A stretch of DNA of 64,000 nucleotides from Pseudomonadota bacterium (lineage in GTDB: Bacteria > Pseudomonadota > Alphaproteobacteria > Acetobacterales > Acetobacteraceae), in assembly GCA_021809435.1 (NCBI GenBank), contig JAKBAD010000002.1, positions 386,042 to 450,041 of the forward strand, written 5' to 3'. Every line of letters begins with the position of its first letter. Within the stretch, counting starts at the first letter, position 1. Below are positions 1 to 8,378 of the stretch, piece after piece. The notes below the pieces were generated by a model, which made no database searches, was not told the origin of the DNA, and was given only the letters and a program-made list of their open reading frames with translations. Made by a program: the position numbers and the translations under genes.

Positions 1-735
1 CAGATGATCGAAGATGCCGCCCTGGCTCATGCGCTCGAGCAGCAGATGCGTGGCGCGCAGGGCTTCAGAATCGCCCGAGCGGAAGCCTTCCTGCCACAAA
101 AAACGATAGACCGGGGCATTGGGGAATTTGGGCGCGCGGCCAAGCCCGCCTTGGTCCCAATCCTGACCGCGCAAATAAAGCCCGCGAGCGCGCGCCAGCA
201 AAGCGGGCGTGGGGCCTGGGCCAGGGTCGGCGGCGCCTTGGGCGGCGAGCACACGGCTGACCGAGGTGGCGGCATGCAGCAGGCGCGAACGATCCTCGGC
301 CCAGGCGTTGGCCAGGGCGCGCAACACTTGCGCGAAGCTGGGCCGCCCGAAGCGGGGCGTGGGCGGAAAATAAGTGCCGCCCCAAAAAGGTTGGCCCGCG
401 GGGGTGAGCGCCATGGTCAACGGCCAGCCCCCCTGCTCGCCCATGGCATGCAGGGCGGTCATGTACACATGGTCAATATCGGGGCGCTCTTCGCGGTCGA
501 GCTTGATGCTGACGAAATGGCTGTTCATCAGCGCCGCGATGTCTGGGGATTCGAAACTTTCATGGGCCATGACATGGCACCAATGGCAGGCGGCGTAGCC
601 AATGGAGAGCAGCACCGGGCGGTCGAGCCTTTGCGCCTCGGCAAATGCCTCATCGCCCCATGGCTGCCAATGCACGGGATTATCCTTGTGCTGGAGCAGA
701 TAGGGCGAGGTTGTCTCGGCCAGTCGGTTGCGCAT
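1..735 (-). CDS. Thioredoxin domain-containing protein, YyaL/SSP411 (DUF255) family, partial
   Basis: The N-terminal 245 residues are present and the C-terminus runs off the window start. The protein opens [20 protein letters not shown], the hallmark of the YyaL/spermatogenesis-associated protein 20 family, which is about 650-700 residues long. It then has a thioredoxin-like fold with a CHWCH active-site motif near residue 47 and a GGWPLT motif. In this family the thioredoxin domain is followed by an (alpha/alpha)6 barrel, which would lie outside the window. The physiological role of the family is poorly defined. The start at 735 is chosen because GAGGAGAG lies just upstream; an in-frame ATG at 753 is an alternative. 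It is divergent from the ferredoxin gene to the right. Confidence 0.88.
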   Translation of the reverse strand, partial: MRNRLAETTSPYLLQHKDNPVHWQPWGDEAFAEAQRLDRPVLLSIGYAACHWCHVMAHESFESPDIAALMNSHFVSIKLDREERPDIDHVYMTALHAMGEQGGWPLTMALTPAGQPFWGGTYFPPTPRFGRPSFAQVLRALANAWAEDRSRLLHAATSVSRVLAAQGAADPGPGPTPALLARARGLYLRGQDWDQGGLGRAPKFPNAPVYRFLWQEGFRSGDSEALRATHLLLERMSQGGIFDHL

Positions 736-793
736 CGAACTCTCCTCGCTCATCTTGGTGCTCAGATAGGTGCACGAGACGAGGAGAACCAGA

Positions 794-1129
794 TTGGGCA
801 CACGACATGACGACGATCCGCCGCTTTATTTCGAGACCCATGTGTTCGTGTGCGGCAACCGCCGGCCAGAAGGCCACCAGCGCGGCTGCTGCGCGAGCAA
901 GGGGTCGGAGAAAATCCGCGATTATATGAAGGCGCGGGTGAAGGAGCTGGGGCTCACGGGCGTGCGGGTGAACCAGGCCGGCTGCCTGGACCGGTGTGAG
1001 CTTGGCCCCTGCGCCGTGCTCTACCCCGAGGGCGTGTGGTACAAGCTCGATAGTTTCGAGGCCGTGGACCGGGTGCTCGATGAGCATATCGCCAAAGGGG
1101 GGCGGGTAAAGGCGTTGCAGCTGCCTTGA
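794..1129 (+). CDS. Thioredoxin-like [2Fe-2S] ferredoxin
   Basis: A small protein of about 111 residues resembling the thioredoxin-fold [2Fe-2S] ferredoxins (NuoE-like, Aquifex Fd4 type). Features are the [10 protein letters not shown] opening, a GCC motif, then a CLDRCELGP segment; these cysteines would bind the cluster. It probably acts as a cytosolic electron carrier; the partner is unknown. No ATG fits. I chose a TTG at 794 with AGGAGA six bases upstream, which starts the protein just before the conserved part. A GTG at 770 in the same frame would add eight residues. The gene ends shortly before a strong intrinsic terminator. Confidence 0.85.
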   Translation: MGTRHDDDPPLYFETHVFVCGNRRPEGHQRGCCASKGSEKIRDYMKARVKELGLTGVRVNQAGCLDRCELGPCAVLYPEGVWYKLDSFEAVDRVLDEHIAKGGRVKALQLP

Positions 1130-1194
1130 GCGGCCAACGGGCTTGACCTGAAGCCTGAACAGGCAACAGGGCGGCAGCGCCCCGCATGGCGGAC

Positions 1195-1227
1195 AAACCC
1201 CGTCAAATTTTGACGGGGTTTGTTTTT
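1195..1227 (+). terminator. Rho-independent terminator after the ferredoxin gene
   Basis: A near-perfect inverted repeat, AAACCCCGTCAAA paired with TTTGACGGGGTTT, is followed by GTTTTT. It lies about 65 bases past the ferredoxin stop and before the convergent pheA end, so it may also act against readthrough from pheA. Confidence 0.85.
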
Positions 1228-1259
1228 AGCCCTGTGGTTTGGGCTTGTTGAGCTGGTGA

Positions 1260-2102
1260 TTACGCCTGCAGGGCCAGGCGGAACGGATCGGCGGGGTAGG
1301 TGCCCAGGATTTTGATCTCGGTCGAGAAGAAGGCCAGCTCCTCGAAGGCATGGCGCAAGGACGGCAGATCCGGGTGGCCTTCCACCTCGGCCAGGAACTG
1401 GGTGGCCGTGAAGCTGCCATTGACCATGTAGCTCTCAAGCTTGGTCATGTTCACACCGTTGGTCGCAAACCCCCCCAGCGCCTTGTACAATGCGGCCGGC
1501 ACGTTGCGCACGTTGAACACGAAGGTGGTCATGAGGTTGGGGGTCTCGGGCGCGAGCGCGAGCGGCGCGCGGGCCATGACGTAGAAGCGCGTGGTGTTGT
1601 GAGGTTGATCCTCGACATTGCGGCGCAGGATTTCCAGCCCGTGCAGATCGCCGGCCAGCGAGGAAGCAATGGCGGCGTCCTCGATATTATTCAGCCGCGC
1701 CACGATCTCGGCGGCGCCCGCCGTGTCATATTCCACCACCGGCGAGGCGCCCAGCTCGGCAAGCAGCTTGCGCACCTGCCCCAGCGCCACGGGATGAGAG
1801 TGGATGCGGCGGATGGAAGCCAGCGTCGCCCCCTTGGGGGCGAGCAGGCAATGCTCGATGCGCTGAAACTTCTCGCCGATGATGGACAACCCGCTCTCAG
1901 GCAGCAGGGCATGCATGTCGGAGACACGCCCCGCGATCGAATTTTCGGGCGGCAGCATGGCCAAATCGGCGCGGCCGTCATGCACGGCCTCCATGGCGGC
2001 GGCAAAGGTCTCGCAGGGCAGCGTTCCCGCGCCCGGAAAAGCGTTGCGGCAGGCCAGATCGGAATAAGCGCCGGCCTGACCCTGAAAAGCGATCACCGTC
2101 AT
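1260..2102 (-). CDS. pheA: Prephenate dehydratase
   Basis: This 280-residue protein converts prephenate to phenylpyruvate in phenylalanine synthesis. It opens with the family signature FQGQAGAYSDLA, has the PPENSIAGRV segment and the TTRFYV catalytic motif (the Thr-Arg-Phe triad). It ends in an ACT regulatory domain (TTFVFNVRNVPAALYKAL, then NMTKLES), the usual site of phenylalanine feedback. It is monofunctional: no chorismate mutase domain is present, and that enzyme is encoded at 17998-18843. The start at 2102 lies one base past the kdsB stop, with GGGGA upstream, so it is probably coupled to kdsB. Confidence 0.95.
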   Translation of the reverse strand: MTVIAFQGQAGAYSDLACRNAFPGAGTLPCETFAAAMEAVHDGRADLAMLPPENSIAGRVSDMHALLPESGLSIIGEKFQRIEHCLLAPKGATLASIRRIHSHPVALGQVRKLLAELGASPVVEYDTAGAAEIVARLNNIEDAAIASSLAGDLHGLEILRRNVEDQPHNTTRFYVMARAPLALAPETPNLMTTFVFNVRNVPAALYKALGGFATNGVNMTKLESYMVNGSFTATQFLAEVEGHPDLPSLRHAFEELAFFSTEIKILGTYPADPFRLALQA

Positions 2103-2103
2103 G

Positions 2104-2847
2104 TCAATTCCCCAGAATCTGCCGGGCACGCTCAAGGTCGGCCGGCGTATCGACGCCAAACGGCGCCTCGGAAATCCGCGCGACGCCGATGCGAAGACCG
2201 GCTTCAAGCGCGCGCAATTGTTCAAGCTTCTCGCGCAACTCCAGCGGCGAGGGCGGCAGCGACACGAATTTAGCCAGCGCGGCCCGGGTATAGGCGTATA
2301 TGCCAATATGATGCCATAGCGGCCCTTCACCGCCAGGCACGCGATTGCGTGAAAAATACAGGGCCGGAGCGGTTTCGGCGCCGGCGGGGAAGGCGCACAC
2401 GCATTTGACCACCGACGGCGCCGCCGCCTCCTCGGCCGAAGTAATGGGCGCGACCAGCGTGCCGATCTCGTAGCCAGCCCGAAGGGGCCGCAGCACATCG
2501 GCCAAGCATTCGGGCCCGATGGCGGGCAGATCGCCCTGCAAATTGATCACGGCCTCGAACGCGCCGGACGGGTCGAGCTCCCGCAAGGCGGCAAAAATCC
2601 GGTCTGAGCCCGAGGGCAGATCAGGGTCGGTCAGGATCGCCTGTCCGCCCGCGGCGCGGACCGCCTCGGCGATCTCCGCCTCGCCGCAGGCAACGGCAAC
2701 CGGCCCCAACCCAGCCTCCTGGGCGCGGCGCAGCACATGCACGATCATCGGTACTCCCGCGATATCGGCCAGCACCTTGCCTGGCAGGCGTGTCGAGCCA
2801 AGGCGGGCGGGAATGAGAATGATCGGTCGCACGGGCGGAACTCGCAA
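2104..2847 (-). CDS. kdsB: 3-deoxy-manno-octulosonate cytidylyltransferase
   Basis: A 247-residue protein that activates Kdo with CTP to make CMP-Kdo for the inner core of LPS. It shows the nucleotidyltransferase opening ILIPARLGSTRLPGK, the VACGEAEI segment, and NLQGDLPAI, where the metal and sugar are bound. Its length matches E. coli KdsB (about 248). The gene sits directly upstream of pheA on the same strand and is divergent from the cytochrome c gene. Confidence 0.96.
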   Translation of the reverse strand: MRVPPVRPIILIPARLGSTRLPGKVLADIAGVPMIVHVLRRAQEAGLGPVAVACGEAEIAEAVRAAGGQAILTDPDLPSGSDRIFAALRELDPSGAFEAVINLQGDLPAIGPECLADVLRPLRAGYEIGTLVAPITSAEEAAAPSVVKCVCAFPAGAETAPALYFSRNRVPGGEGPLWHHIGIYAYTRAALAKFVSLPPSPLELREKLEQLRALEAGLRIGVARISEAPFGVDTPADLERARQILGN

Positions 2848-2930
2848 TAATGGCTTGTCGGGCCTGACTAAAACGCTGTAGCGTCCATGGCAATCGCACC
2901 AGCGAAAAAGAACGGGGAGAACGGCACTCG

Positions 2931-3488
2931 ATGAGCGGATCGGGGAAGGACGGCCTTCTAGGCAACAAGATCGCGGCGGGCCTGCTGACAGCGGGCCTGG
3001 TGTTTTGGGGCGCCAACCGGATCGCCCATGTCGTCATACCCGATGACACGCCCAAAACCCCCGCCATTGCCATGACCAGCCTGGCCACGGCCACCCCCGT
3101 GGTGGTGGCCACCGCCGCCCCCGCCGGGGTGGATTTGAACACCGCCCTGGCGAATGCCGACATCGCCAAAGGGCAGGCGCTGGTCGCGCAGCAATGTTCG
3201 GCCTGCCACACGCTCACCAAGGGCGGCGCCAACGGCGTGGGGCCAAACCTTTACGGCGTGCTCCAGCACAAGGCCTTCTCGGCGCCCGGCTTTGGCTATT
3301 CAAGCGCGGTGAGCGCCAAAGCAGGGCAGCCCTGGACGCCGGACAGCTTGAGTGACTGGCTGAAAGCGCCTAACAGCTTTGCGCCGGGTACGGCGATGTC
3401 GTTCGCCGGTATCAAGAACGACCAGACGCGAGCTGATGTCATTGCCTATCTCAACAAGAATTCCGACGCCCCTGCCAAACTCCCCTGA
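2931..3488 (+). CDS. Membrane-anchored class I cytochrome c (CycM-like)
   Basis: A 185-residue protein with an uncleaved-looking N-terminal transmembrane anchor (about residues 13-34, IAAGLLTAGLVFWGA) and an Ala/Thr/Pro-rich linker. A mono-haem cytochrome c domain follows: CSACH is the haem attachment site, VGPNLYG follows it, and a Met in AMSFAGIK is the likely axial ligand. This layout matches CycM/cytochrome c552, which carry electrons between the bc1 complex and the terminal oxidase at the periplasmic face. The 3' end overlaps the start of hisN by 53 bases. Confidence 0.93.
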   Translation: MSGSGKDGLLGNKIAAGLLTAGLVFWGANRIAHVVIPDDTPKTPAIAMTSLATATPVVVATAAPAGVDLNTALANADIAKGQALVAQQCSACHTLTKGGANGVGPNLYGVLQHKAFSAPGFGYSSAVSAKAGQPWTPDSLSDWLKAPNSFAPGTAMSFAGIKNDQTRADVIAYLNKNSDAPAKLP

Positions 3489-4257
3489 CGGCTGGATTGC
3501 CGCGGGCGAAGCCGCGCTCGATGCCGCCGGTGCCGCCATCCGCCCTTATTTCCGGGTCGGGCTCGAAGCCGACGACAAATCGGATGAAAGCCCGGTGACA
3601 GTTGCCGACCGCAAGGCCGAGGAAACATTGCGCGCGGCCATCCTCGCCGCCTTCCCCGAGCATGGCATCATTGGCGAGGAATTCCCCCCCCACAACCCGG
3701 ACGCCAAATATGTCTGGGTGATCGACCCGATCGACGGCACGCGCGCCTTCATTACCGGGCGCACGACCTTCTGCTCGCTGCTCGGGCTGCTCGAAGACGG
3801 CGTGCCGGTGCTGGGCTTCATCGACCAACCCGTCACCCGCGAACGCTGGATTGGCGGGCGCGGCGTGCCGACGCGCTTTACCGGCCAGTTTGGCGGCCAG
3901 GTGGGCACGCGCGCGCATGTTACCCTGCCCGAGGCCGAACTCTCCTCGACCGCGCCGGAAATGTTCACCCCCGCCGACGCCGCGCGCTTCGCCAAACTGC
4001 AGGCCGCCGCCAAGCGGGTTTATTGGGGCGGCGATGCCTATGCCTACGGGCTGCTGGCGCTGGGGCAGATTGATCTTGTGGCCGAATGCAGCCTCAAGCC
4101 CTGGGACTGGGCGGCGCTTGGCCCGGTGGTGGAAGGCGCGGGCGGCGTGGTAACCGACTGGGCCGGGAACCCCTTGCGCCTGGGCGCCGACGGCTCGGCG
4201 CTGGCCACCGCCAATCCGGCGCTTCATCACGCCGCGCTCAAGGTTCTGGCCGGCTGA
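3436..4257 (+). CDS. hisN: Inositol-monophosphatase-family phosphatase, probable histidinol-phosphatase
   Basis: A 273-residue Mg-dependent phosphatase of the IMPase superfamily. Metal-binding motifs are in order: GEEFP (about residue 80), WVIDPIDGTRAFITG (DPxDGT), and the C-terminal WDWAALGPVVEGAGG. The GTRAFITG and WGGDAYAYGLLA features match the HisN type, which dephosphorylates histidinol phosphate. The start MSLPISTRIP at 3436 lies inside the end of the cytochrome gene in another frame; no better start keeps the N-terminal helix. An inositol or PAP phosphatase role cannot be excluded. Confidence 0.85.
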   Translation: MSLPISTRIPTPLPNSPDGWIAAGEAALDAAGAAIRPYFRVGLEADDKSDESPVTVADRKAEETLRAAILAAFPEHGIIGEEFPPHNPDAKYVWVIDPIDGTRAFITGRTTFCSLLGLLEDGVPVLGFIDQPVTRERWIGGRGVPTRFTGQFGGQVGTRAHVTLPEAELSSTAPEMFTPADAARFAKLQAAAKRVYWGGDAYAYGLLALGQIDLVAECSLKPWDWAALGPVVEGAGGVVTDWAGNPLRLGADGSALATANPALHHAALKVLAG

Positions 4258-4292
4258 GCCGGCCATGACCCGCACCGAACGGGAAACCGCTG

Positions 4293-6818
4293 ATGTCTGG
4301 CTTTGAGCCACGGGTAAAGGCCGTTCTGGGCCCCACCAACACGGGCAAGACGCACCTGGCGCTGGAGCGGCTGCTGGCGCACGGCTCAGGCATTATCGGC
4401 TTTCCGCTGCGTCTGCTGGCACGCGAGAATTACGACCGCATGGTGGCGCGCAAGGGCATCCGCGCGGTGGCGCTGATCACGGGCGAGGAAAAAATCGTGC
4501 CGCCGGGGGCCAAATGGTTCTCCTGCACGGTCGAGGCCATGCCGCTCGACCGTAAGGTCGAGTTTCTGGCCGTCGATGAGATCCAGCTTTGCGCCGATCC
4601 GGACCGGGGGCATATTTTCACCGACCGGCTACTCAACGCGCGCGGCATGGTCGAGACGATGTTTTTGGGCGCCGAGACCATCAAACCACTGATCCGGCGA
4701 CTGGTGCCGGGGGTGGACATCGAAACCCGCCCGCGCCTCTCGCAGCTCTCATTCGCGGGTGGCGTCAAGCTCTCGCGCCTGCCGCCGCGCGCGGCCATCG
4801 TCGCCTTCTCGGCGGCCGATGTGTATGCCATCGCCGAAGCCGTGCGCCGCCGCCGGGGCGGGTGCGCGGTGGTCATGGGCCGGCTCTCGCCGCGCACACG
4901 CAACGCCCAGGTGGCGCTGTACCAGGAAAAGGAAGTCGATTTCCTGATCGCCACGGATGCCATCGGCATGGGGTTGAACATGGATGTCGATCATGTGCGC
5001 TTCGCCGGCATCCAGAAATTCGACGGCCGCCAGCCCCGTGCCCTGCATGCCACCGAAATTGCCCAGATCGCGGGGCGCGCGGGGCGGGGCATGCGCGATG
5101 GCACCTTCGGCACCACCGCCGACTGCCCCCCCCTGAGCGAGGCGGTGGTGGAGGCGGTGGAGGCCCATGAATTCGAGCCGCTGGAACAATTATGTTGGCG
5201 CAATGCGGCGCTGGATTTCACCTCGGTCGATGATCTGCTCGGCAGCCTGAGCGCGCCGCCCAAACTGCCAGGGCTGGTGCGCGGCCAGGATGCCGCCGAT
5301 CTGCTGACGCTCACGGCGCTGGGCCACGATGCCGAAATACGCAAGCTGGCCCAGGGGCGCGGCGCCGTGCGGCTGCTGTGGGAAACCTGCCAGATCCCCG
5401 ATTTCAGGAAATTAGCCACCGACGCGCATGTAAAACTGTGCGGCCGGGTGTTCCGGCATTTGCGCGCGGGCGAAACATTGCCCGAGGACTGGATCCGCCA
5501 GGAGATTGAAAATCTCGACCGGATGGACGGCGACATTGACACGCTGATGCAGAGGCTGACGAATGTTCGCGTTTGGGCGTATATAACAGCCCGTACGGAG
5601 TGGATGAAGGATGCCGACAGCTGGGCCATGCGTGCCCGGGCGGTCGAGGATCGGCTTTCAGACACGCTGCATGTTAGGCTAATGGCTCGGTTTGTGGATA
5701 AGAGGGCGGCACATTTGACGAGACGTTTGGAAGACGCCGAGGCGGCGGAACTGCAGGCTGTGGTGACCAATAACGGCACCGTGCTGGTCGAGGGCCACGA
5801 GGTTGGACGGGTGGAGGGTTTTCAGTTCCACCCCGACCCCTCAACGCAGGGGGCCGAGAAAAAGCTGGTGCTGCGCGCCGCGCGCCGCGCCCTGGCCGTG
5901 GAGATGCCCCAGCGCATCTTACGCGCCGAAACCGCCGCGGATGAGGCCTTCACCCTGACCGATGAACGCCAGATCATCTGGGAAGGTGCCAAAATCGCCC
6001 GCCTCAAGCGGAGCGAGACGTTTCTCAAACCCGGCATCGAGGTCATTCACTCCGAATTTCTCGACGGGCTGGCCCGCGAACGGCTGCGTGCCAGATTGGC
6101 GCAGTATCTCGCCACCGAGACTGAAAAACACCTTGGCGCGCTGCTCAAGGCCATGGAAAATCCGCCGCCGCCGCTGCGCGGCATCGTGCACCGCCTGAGC
6201 GAGTCGGGGGGCGTGCTCGGGCCCGAGGCCGTGCCGGTCGAGCTGCGCCAGGAAGCCAAGAAATTTGGCATCGATCTGGGGCGGTTCGCTATTTATCTGC
6301 CTGCCGCCCTCAAGCCCGGCGCCGCCAAGCTGCGCGCGCTGTTCTGGGGCGTGTGGCATGACCGCAACCCGCCCCCCCTGCCCGCCCCCGGACTGGTGAG
6401 CGCCCCGATGCCCGATAATTGGGGGCATGATTTTGCCCTCGATATGGGCTGGCTACCGGCCGGGCCGGTCATGGTGCGGCTCGATATCGCTGAGAAACTG
6501 ACCCGCGAGCTGCATTATCTGCTGCGCAAACATCCAATTCTGCTTCCCCCCAACATCGGCAGCCGCATGGGCCTCAAACCCGACCAGCTGGCGCCCGTGC
6601 TGCATGTGCTGGGGTTTCGCATCATTGCCGCCGGCACGCTCGGCCCCAAGCATTACGGCCCGCCAAACCCAGCCATACTGGCCCGGCGCAAGCAAGACCA
6701 TGCGCCCCGCGTCCATCAGCCCACGGCCAAGGCAGCCCCCGCTCCCGCGCCGGTGGAGGTGGATGCCGACAACCCCTTCGCGGCGCTGGCGGCGCTGCGC
6801 CAAGCCAAACGGCGGTAA
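4293..6818 (+). CDS. Suv3-like superfamily 2 RNA/DNA helicase
   Basis: An 841-residue helicase resembling the mitochondrial degradosome helicase SUV3. Walker A is GPTNTGKT (13-20), the DEIQ box is at 95-98, and the QIAGRAGRG motif VI lies near residue 255. Helical and Suv3-type C-terminal regions follow. The Pro/Ala-rich tail is probably disordered. It is expected to unwind structured RNA or RNA-DNA hybrids in an ATP-dependent way. The next gene (S4 RNA-binding protein) starts directly after the stop, which supports an RNA-related operon. Confidence 0.92.
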   Translation: MSGFEPRVKAVLGPTNTGKTHLALERLLAHGSGIIGFPLRLLARENYDRMVARKGIRAVALITGEEKIVPPGAKWFSCTVEAMPLDRKVEFLAVDEIQLCADPDRGHIFTDRLLNARGMVETMFLGAETIKPLIRRLVPGVDIETRPRLSQLSFAGGVKLSRLPPRAAIVAFSAADVYAIAEAVRRRRGGCAVVMGRLSPRTRNAQVALYQEKEVDFLIATDAIGMGLNMDVDHVRFAGIQKFDGRQPRALHATEIAQIAGRAGRGMRDGTFGTTADCPPLSEAVVEAVEAHEFEPLEQLCWRNAALDFTSVDDLLGSLSAPPKLPGLVRGQDAADLLTLTALGHDAEIRKLAQGRGAVRLLWETCQIPDFRKLATDAHVKLCGRVFRHLRAGETLPEDWIRQEIENLDRMDGDIDTLMQRLTNVRVWAYITARTEWMKDADSWAMRARAVEDRLSDTLHVRLMARFVDKRAAHLTRRLEDAEAAELQAVVTNNGTVLVEGHEVGRVEGFQFHPDPSTQGAEKKLVLRAARRALAVEMPQRILRAETAADEAFTLTDERQIIWEGAKIARLKRSETFLKPGIEVIHSEFLDGLARERLRARLAQYLATETEKHLGALLKAMENPPPPLRGIVHRLSESGGVLGPEAVPVELRQEAKKFGIDLGRFAIYLPAALKPGAAKLRALFWGVWHDRNPPPLPAPGLVSAPMPDNWGHDFALDMGWLPAGPVMVRLDIAEKLTRELHYLLRKHPILLPPNIGSRMGLKPDQLAPVLHVLGFRIIAAGTLGPKHYGPPNPAILARRKQDHAPRVHQPTAKAAPAPAPVEVDADNPFAALAALRQAKRR

Positions 6819-7082
6819 ATGGCGGCGGAGGAGCTTCGTCTCGACAAGTTCCTGGTTTTCGCGCGGTTCTGTAAAACCCGCGAAGCCGCCGCCCTGCTGG
6901 TGGAGAAAGGCGCGGTGCGCATTAACCGCCAGGTGACCGAAAAGCCGCATGCCAAGGTGCGCCCGGGCGATGTGCTCACCCTGGCCCTGCCCCACGGCGT
7001 CAAGGTGATCGAGGTGCTGGGCCTGCCCGCGCGGCGCGGCCCAGCACCCCAGGCGCACAGCTGCTACCAGGACATCTCGTGA
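6819..7082 (+). CDS. S4 domain RNA-binding protein, HslR-like
   Basis: An 87-residue protein made almost entirely of an S4 RNA-binding domain: LRLDKFLVFARFCKTREAA, then VRINRQVTEKPHAKVRPGD. This is the pattern of Hsp15/HslR and related small proteins. E. coli Hsp15 recycles stalled 50S subunits carrying nascent chains. The gene begins immediately after the helicase stop, so the two are translated together. Confidence 0.9.
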   Translation: MAAEELRLDKFLVFARFCKTREAAALLVEKGAVRINRQVTEKPHAKVRPGDVLTLALPHGVKVIEVLGLPARRGPAPQAHSCYQDIS

Positions 7083-7170
7083 CCCGGCCCGCAACGCCGT
7101 TACTTGCGAAAATCCGCGCCCGCGCGCATACGGGGGCACCAAACCGTCTTTGCTTCTCTAGGAGTGCCTG

Positions 7171-7503
7171 ATGACCTACGTGGTCACCGAAAACTGCATC
7201 AAGTGCAAATACATGGACTGCGTGGAAGTATGCCCGGTGGACTGCTTCTATGTCGGTGAGAACTTCCTCGTCATCAATCCCGACGAGTGCATCGATTGCG
7301 GCGTGTGCGAGCCCGAGTGCCCGGCCGAGGCCATCTTCCCCGACAGCGACGACCGCGCCACCGCCTGGGCCGAGCGCAACCGCGACCTGGCCAAGATTTG
7401 GCCCAACATCACCCGCAAGGGCACGCCGCCGGCTGATTCAGACGAATGGAAGAATAAGCCCGGCAAGGAAGCCCTGCTCTCGCGCGAGCCCGGCCAGCCG
7501 TGA
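7171..7503 (+). CDS. fdxA: Seven-iron ferredoxin FdxA
   Basis: A 110-residue ferredoxin with two cysteine clusters, [18 protein letters not shown] and [12 protein letters not shown], as in the [3Fe-4S][4Fe-4S] FdxA family of Azotobacter ferredoxin I type. The C-terminal extension ([19 protein letters not shown]) is also typical. It is a cytosolic low-potential electron carrier. AGGAG lies nine bases upstream of the ATG. Adjacency of fdxA and carD is common in alphaproteobacteria. Confidence 0.95.
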   Translation: MTYVVTENCIKCKYMDCVEVCPVDCFYVGENFLVINPDECIDCGVCEPECPAEAIFPDSDDRATAWAERNRDLAKIWPNITRKGTPPADSDEWKNKPGKEALLSREPGQP

Positions 7504-7607
7504 GCGCCGCCCCCGGCGTGACGGGGGCGCAAAAATGTGATATGGACGTTTCATTCATGCCGGGGGGCGGGAAAGCCGCGCCCCGGTTTTTGGTGGTTGG
7601 AGCGGTA

Positions 7608-8315
7608 ATGAGCGAGAAACAGAAATCTGCCACGGCGAAGAAGACGGCGAAGACGGTGCCCGATGGCACCGAGGCCGAGAAGACCGGGCCCCGGCAGAAG
7701 CCCGAGATAAATGCCGAGCCCCCCGCCCCCCGCGCCAAGGAGGCCGCCGAACCGGCGCCGGTGATGCATGGCGGCATTCCCGCCGGGCCGCTGCGCCCGC
7801 TCTCGCCGCCGCGCGCCCCGGCCAAGGCCGAGAATTTTCAGCAGGGCGATTACGTGGTCTATCCGACCCACGGCGTGGGCAAGGTTGAACGGATCGCGGT
7901 TGAGGAGATCGCCGGCCATACGCTGGAGCTGATCCACATCACCTTCGATGAAAACCGCATGACCCTGCGCGTGCCCACCGCCAAGGCCCGCACAGCCGGG
8001 CTGCGCAAACTAACCTCACGCAAGCAGTTCGACGATGTGCTGAACGTGCTCAAGGGCCGGGCGCGCATCAAACGCACCATGTGGTCGCGCCGCGCGCAGG
8101 AATATGAAGCGAAGATCAACTCGGGCGACCCCTCGGCCATTGCCGAAGTGGTGCGCGATTTGCACCGCAATGCCGGCCAGCCAGACCAGAGCTTTTCAGA
8201 GCGCCAGATTTATGAATCAGCCCTCGACCGCTTGGCCGCCGAATATGCCGCGCTTGAGCAGATCGACAAACCCGCCGCCATCGAGAAGCTGCTCGGGCAC
8301 TTGAAGTCAGAGTAA
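7608..8315 (+). CDS. carD: CarD family transcriptional regulator
   Basis: A 235-residue protein. Residues 1-75 are a low-complexity Lys/Ala/Pro-rich tail. The CarD/TRCF RNA-polymerase-interacting domain follows (GDYVVYPTHGVGKVERI, about residues 82-98), then a helical C-terminal domain containing MWSRRAQEYEAKINSGD. CarD proteins bind the RNA polymerase beta subunit and stabilise open complexes, often at rRNA and stress promoters. The ATG at 7608 has GGAG five bases upstream. An in-frame GTG at 7500 would overlap fdxA and is less likely. Confidence 0.93.
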   Translation: MSEKQKSATAKKTAKTVPDGTEAEKTGPRQKPEINAEPPAPRAKEAAEPAPVMHGGIPAGPLRPLSPPRAPAKAENFQQGDYVVYPTHGVGKVERIAVEEIAGHTLELIHITFDENRMTLRVPTAKARTAGLRKLTSRKQFDDVLNVLKGRARIKRTMWSRRAQEYEAKINSGDPSAIAEVVRDLHRNAGQPDQSFSERQIYESALDRLAAEYAALEQIDKPAAIEKLLGHLKSE

Positions 8316-8344
8316 CAGCCAAAAATTATCGAACGTTTTTTACG

Positions 8345-8369
8345 GGTTGGGGGGGTTACCCCCCCAACC
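8345..8369. terminator. Perfect 11-bp hairpin between convergent carD and tldD
   Basis: GGTTGGGGGGG, loop TTA, CCCCCCCAACC forms a perfect stem. It lies in the 63-base gap between the two convergent stops. There is no clean T-run after it on either strand, so it is a candidate bidirectional stop rather than a classic terminator. Confidence 0.55.
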
Positions 8370-8378
8370 AAGCCGCCA

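Noticed and set aside
4-810. Long rightward reading frame of 268 residues
   Set aside because: It is antisense to the thioredoxin-domain protein, whose motifs ([16 protein letters not shown]) lie on the minus strand; the rightward frame has no recognisable domain.
7504-7531. GC-rich hairpin after fdxA as a rightward terminator
   Set aside because: The stem (GCCCCC/GGGGGC) is followed by A residues, not T, in the rightward direction; carD may be co-transcribed with fdxA.
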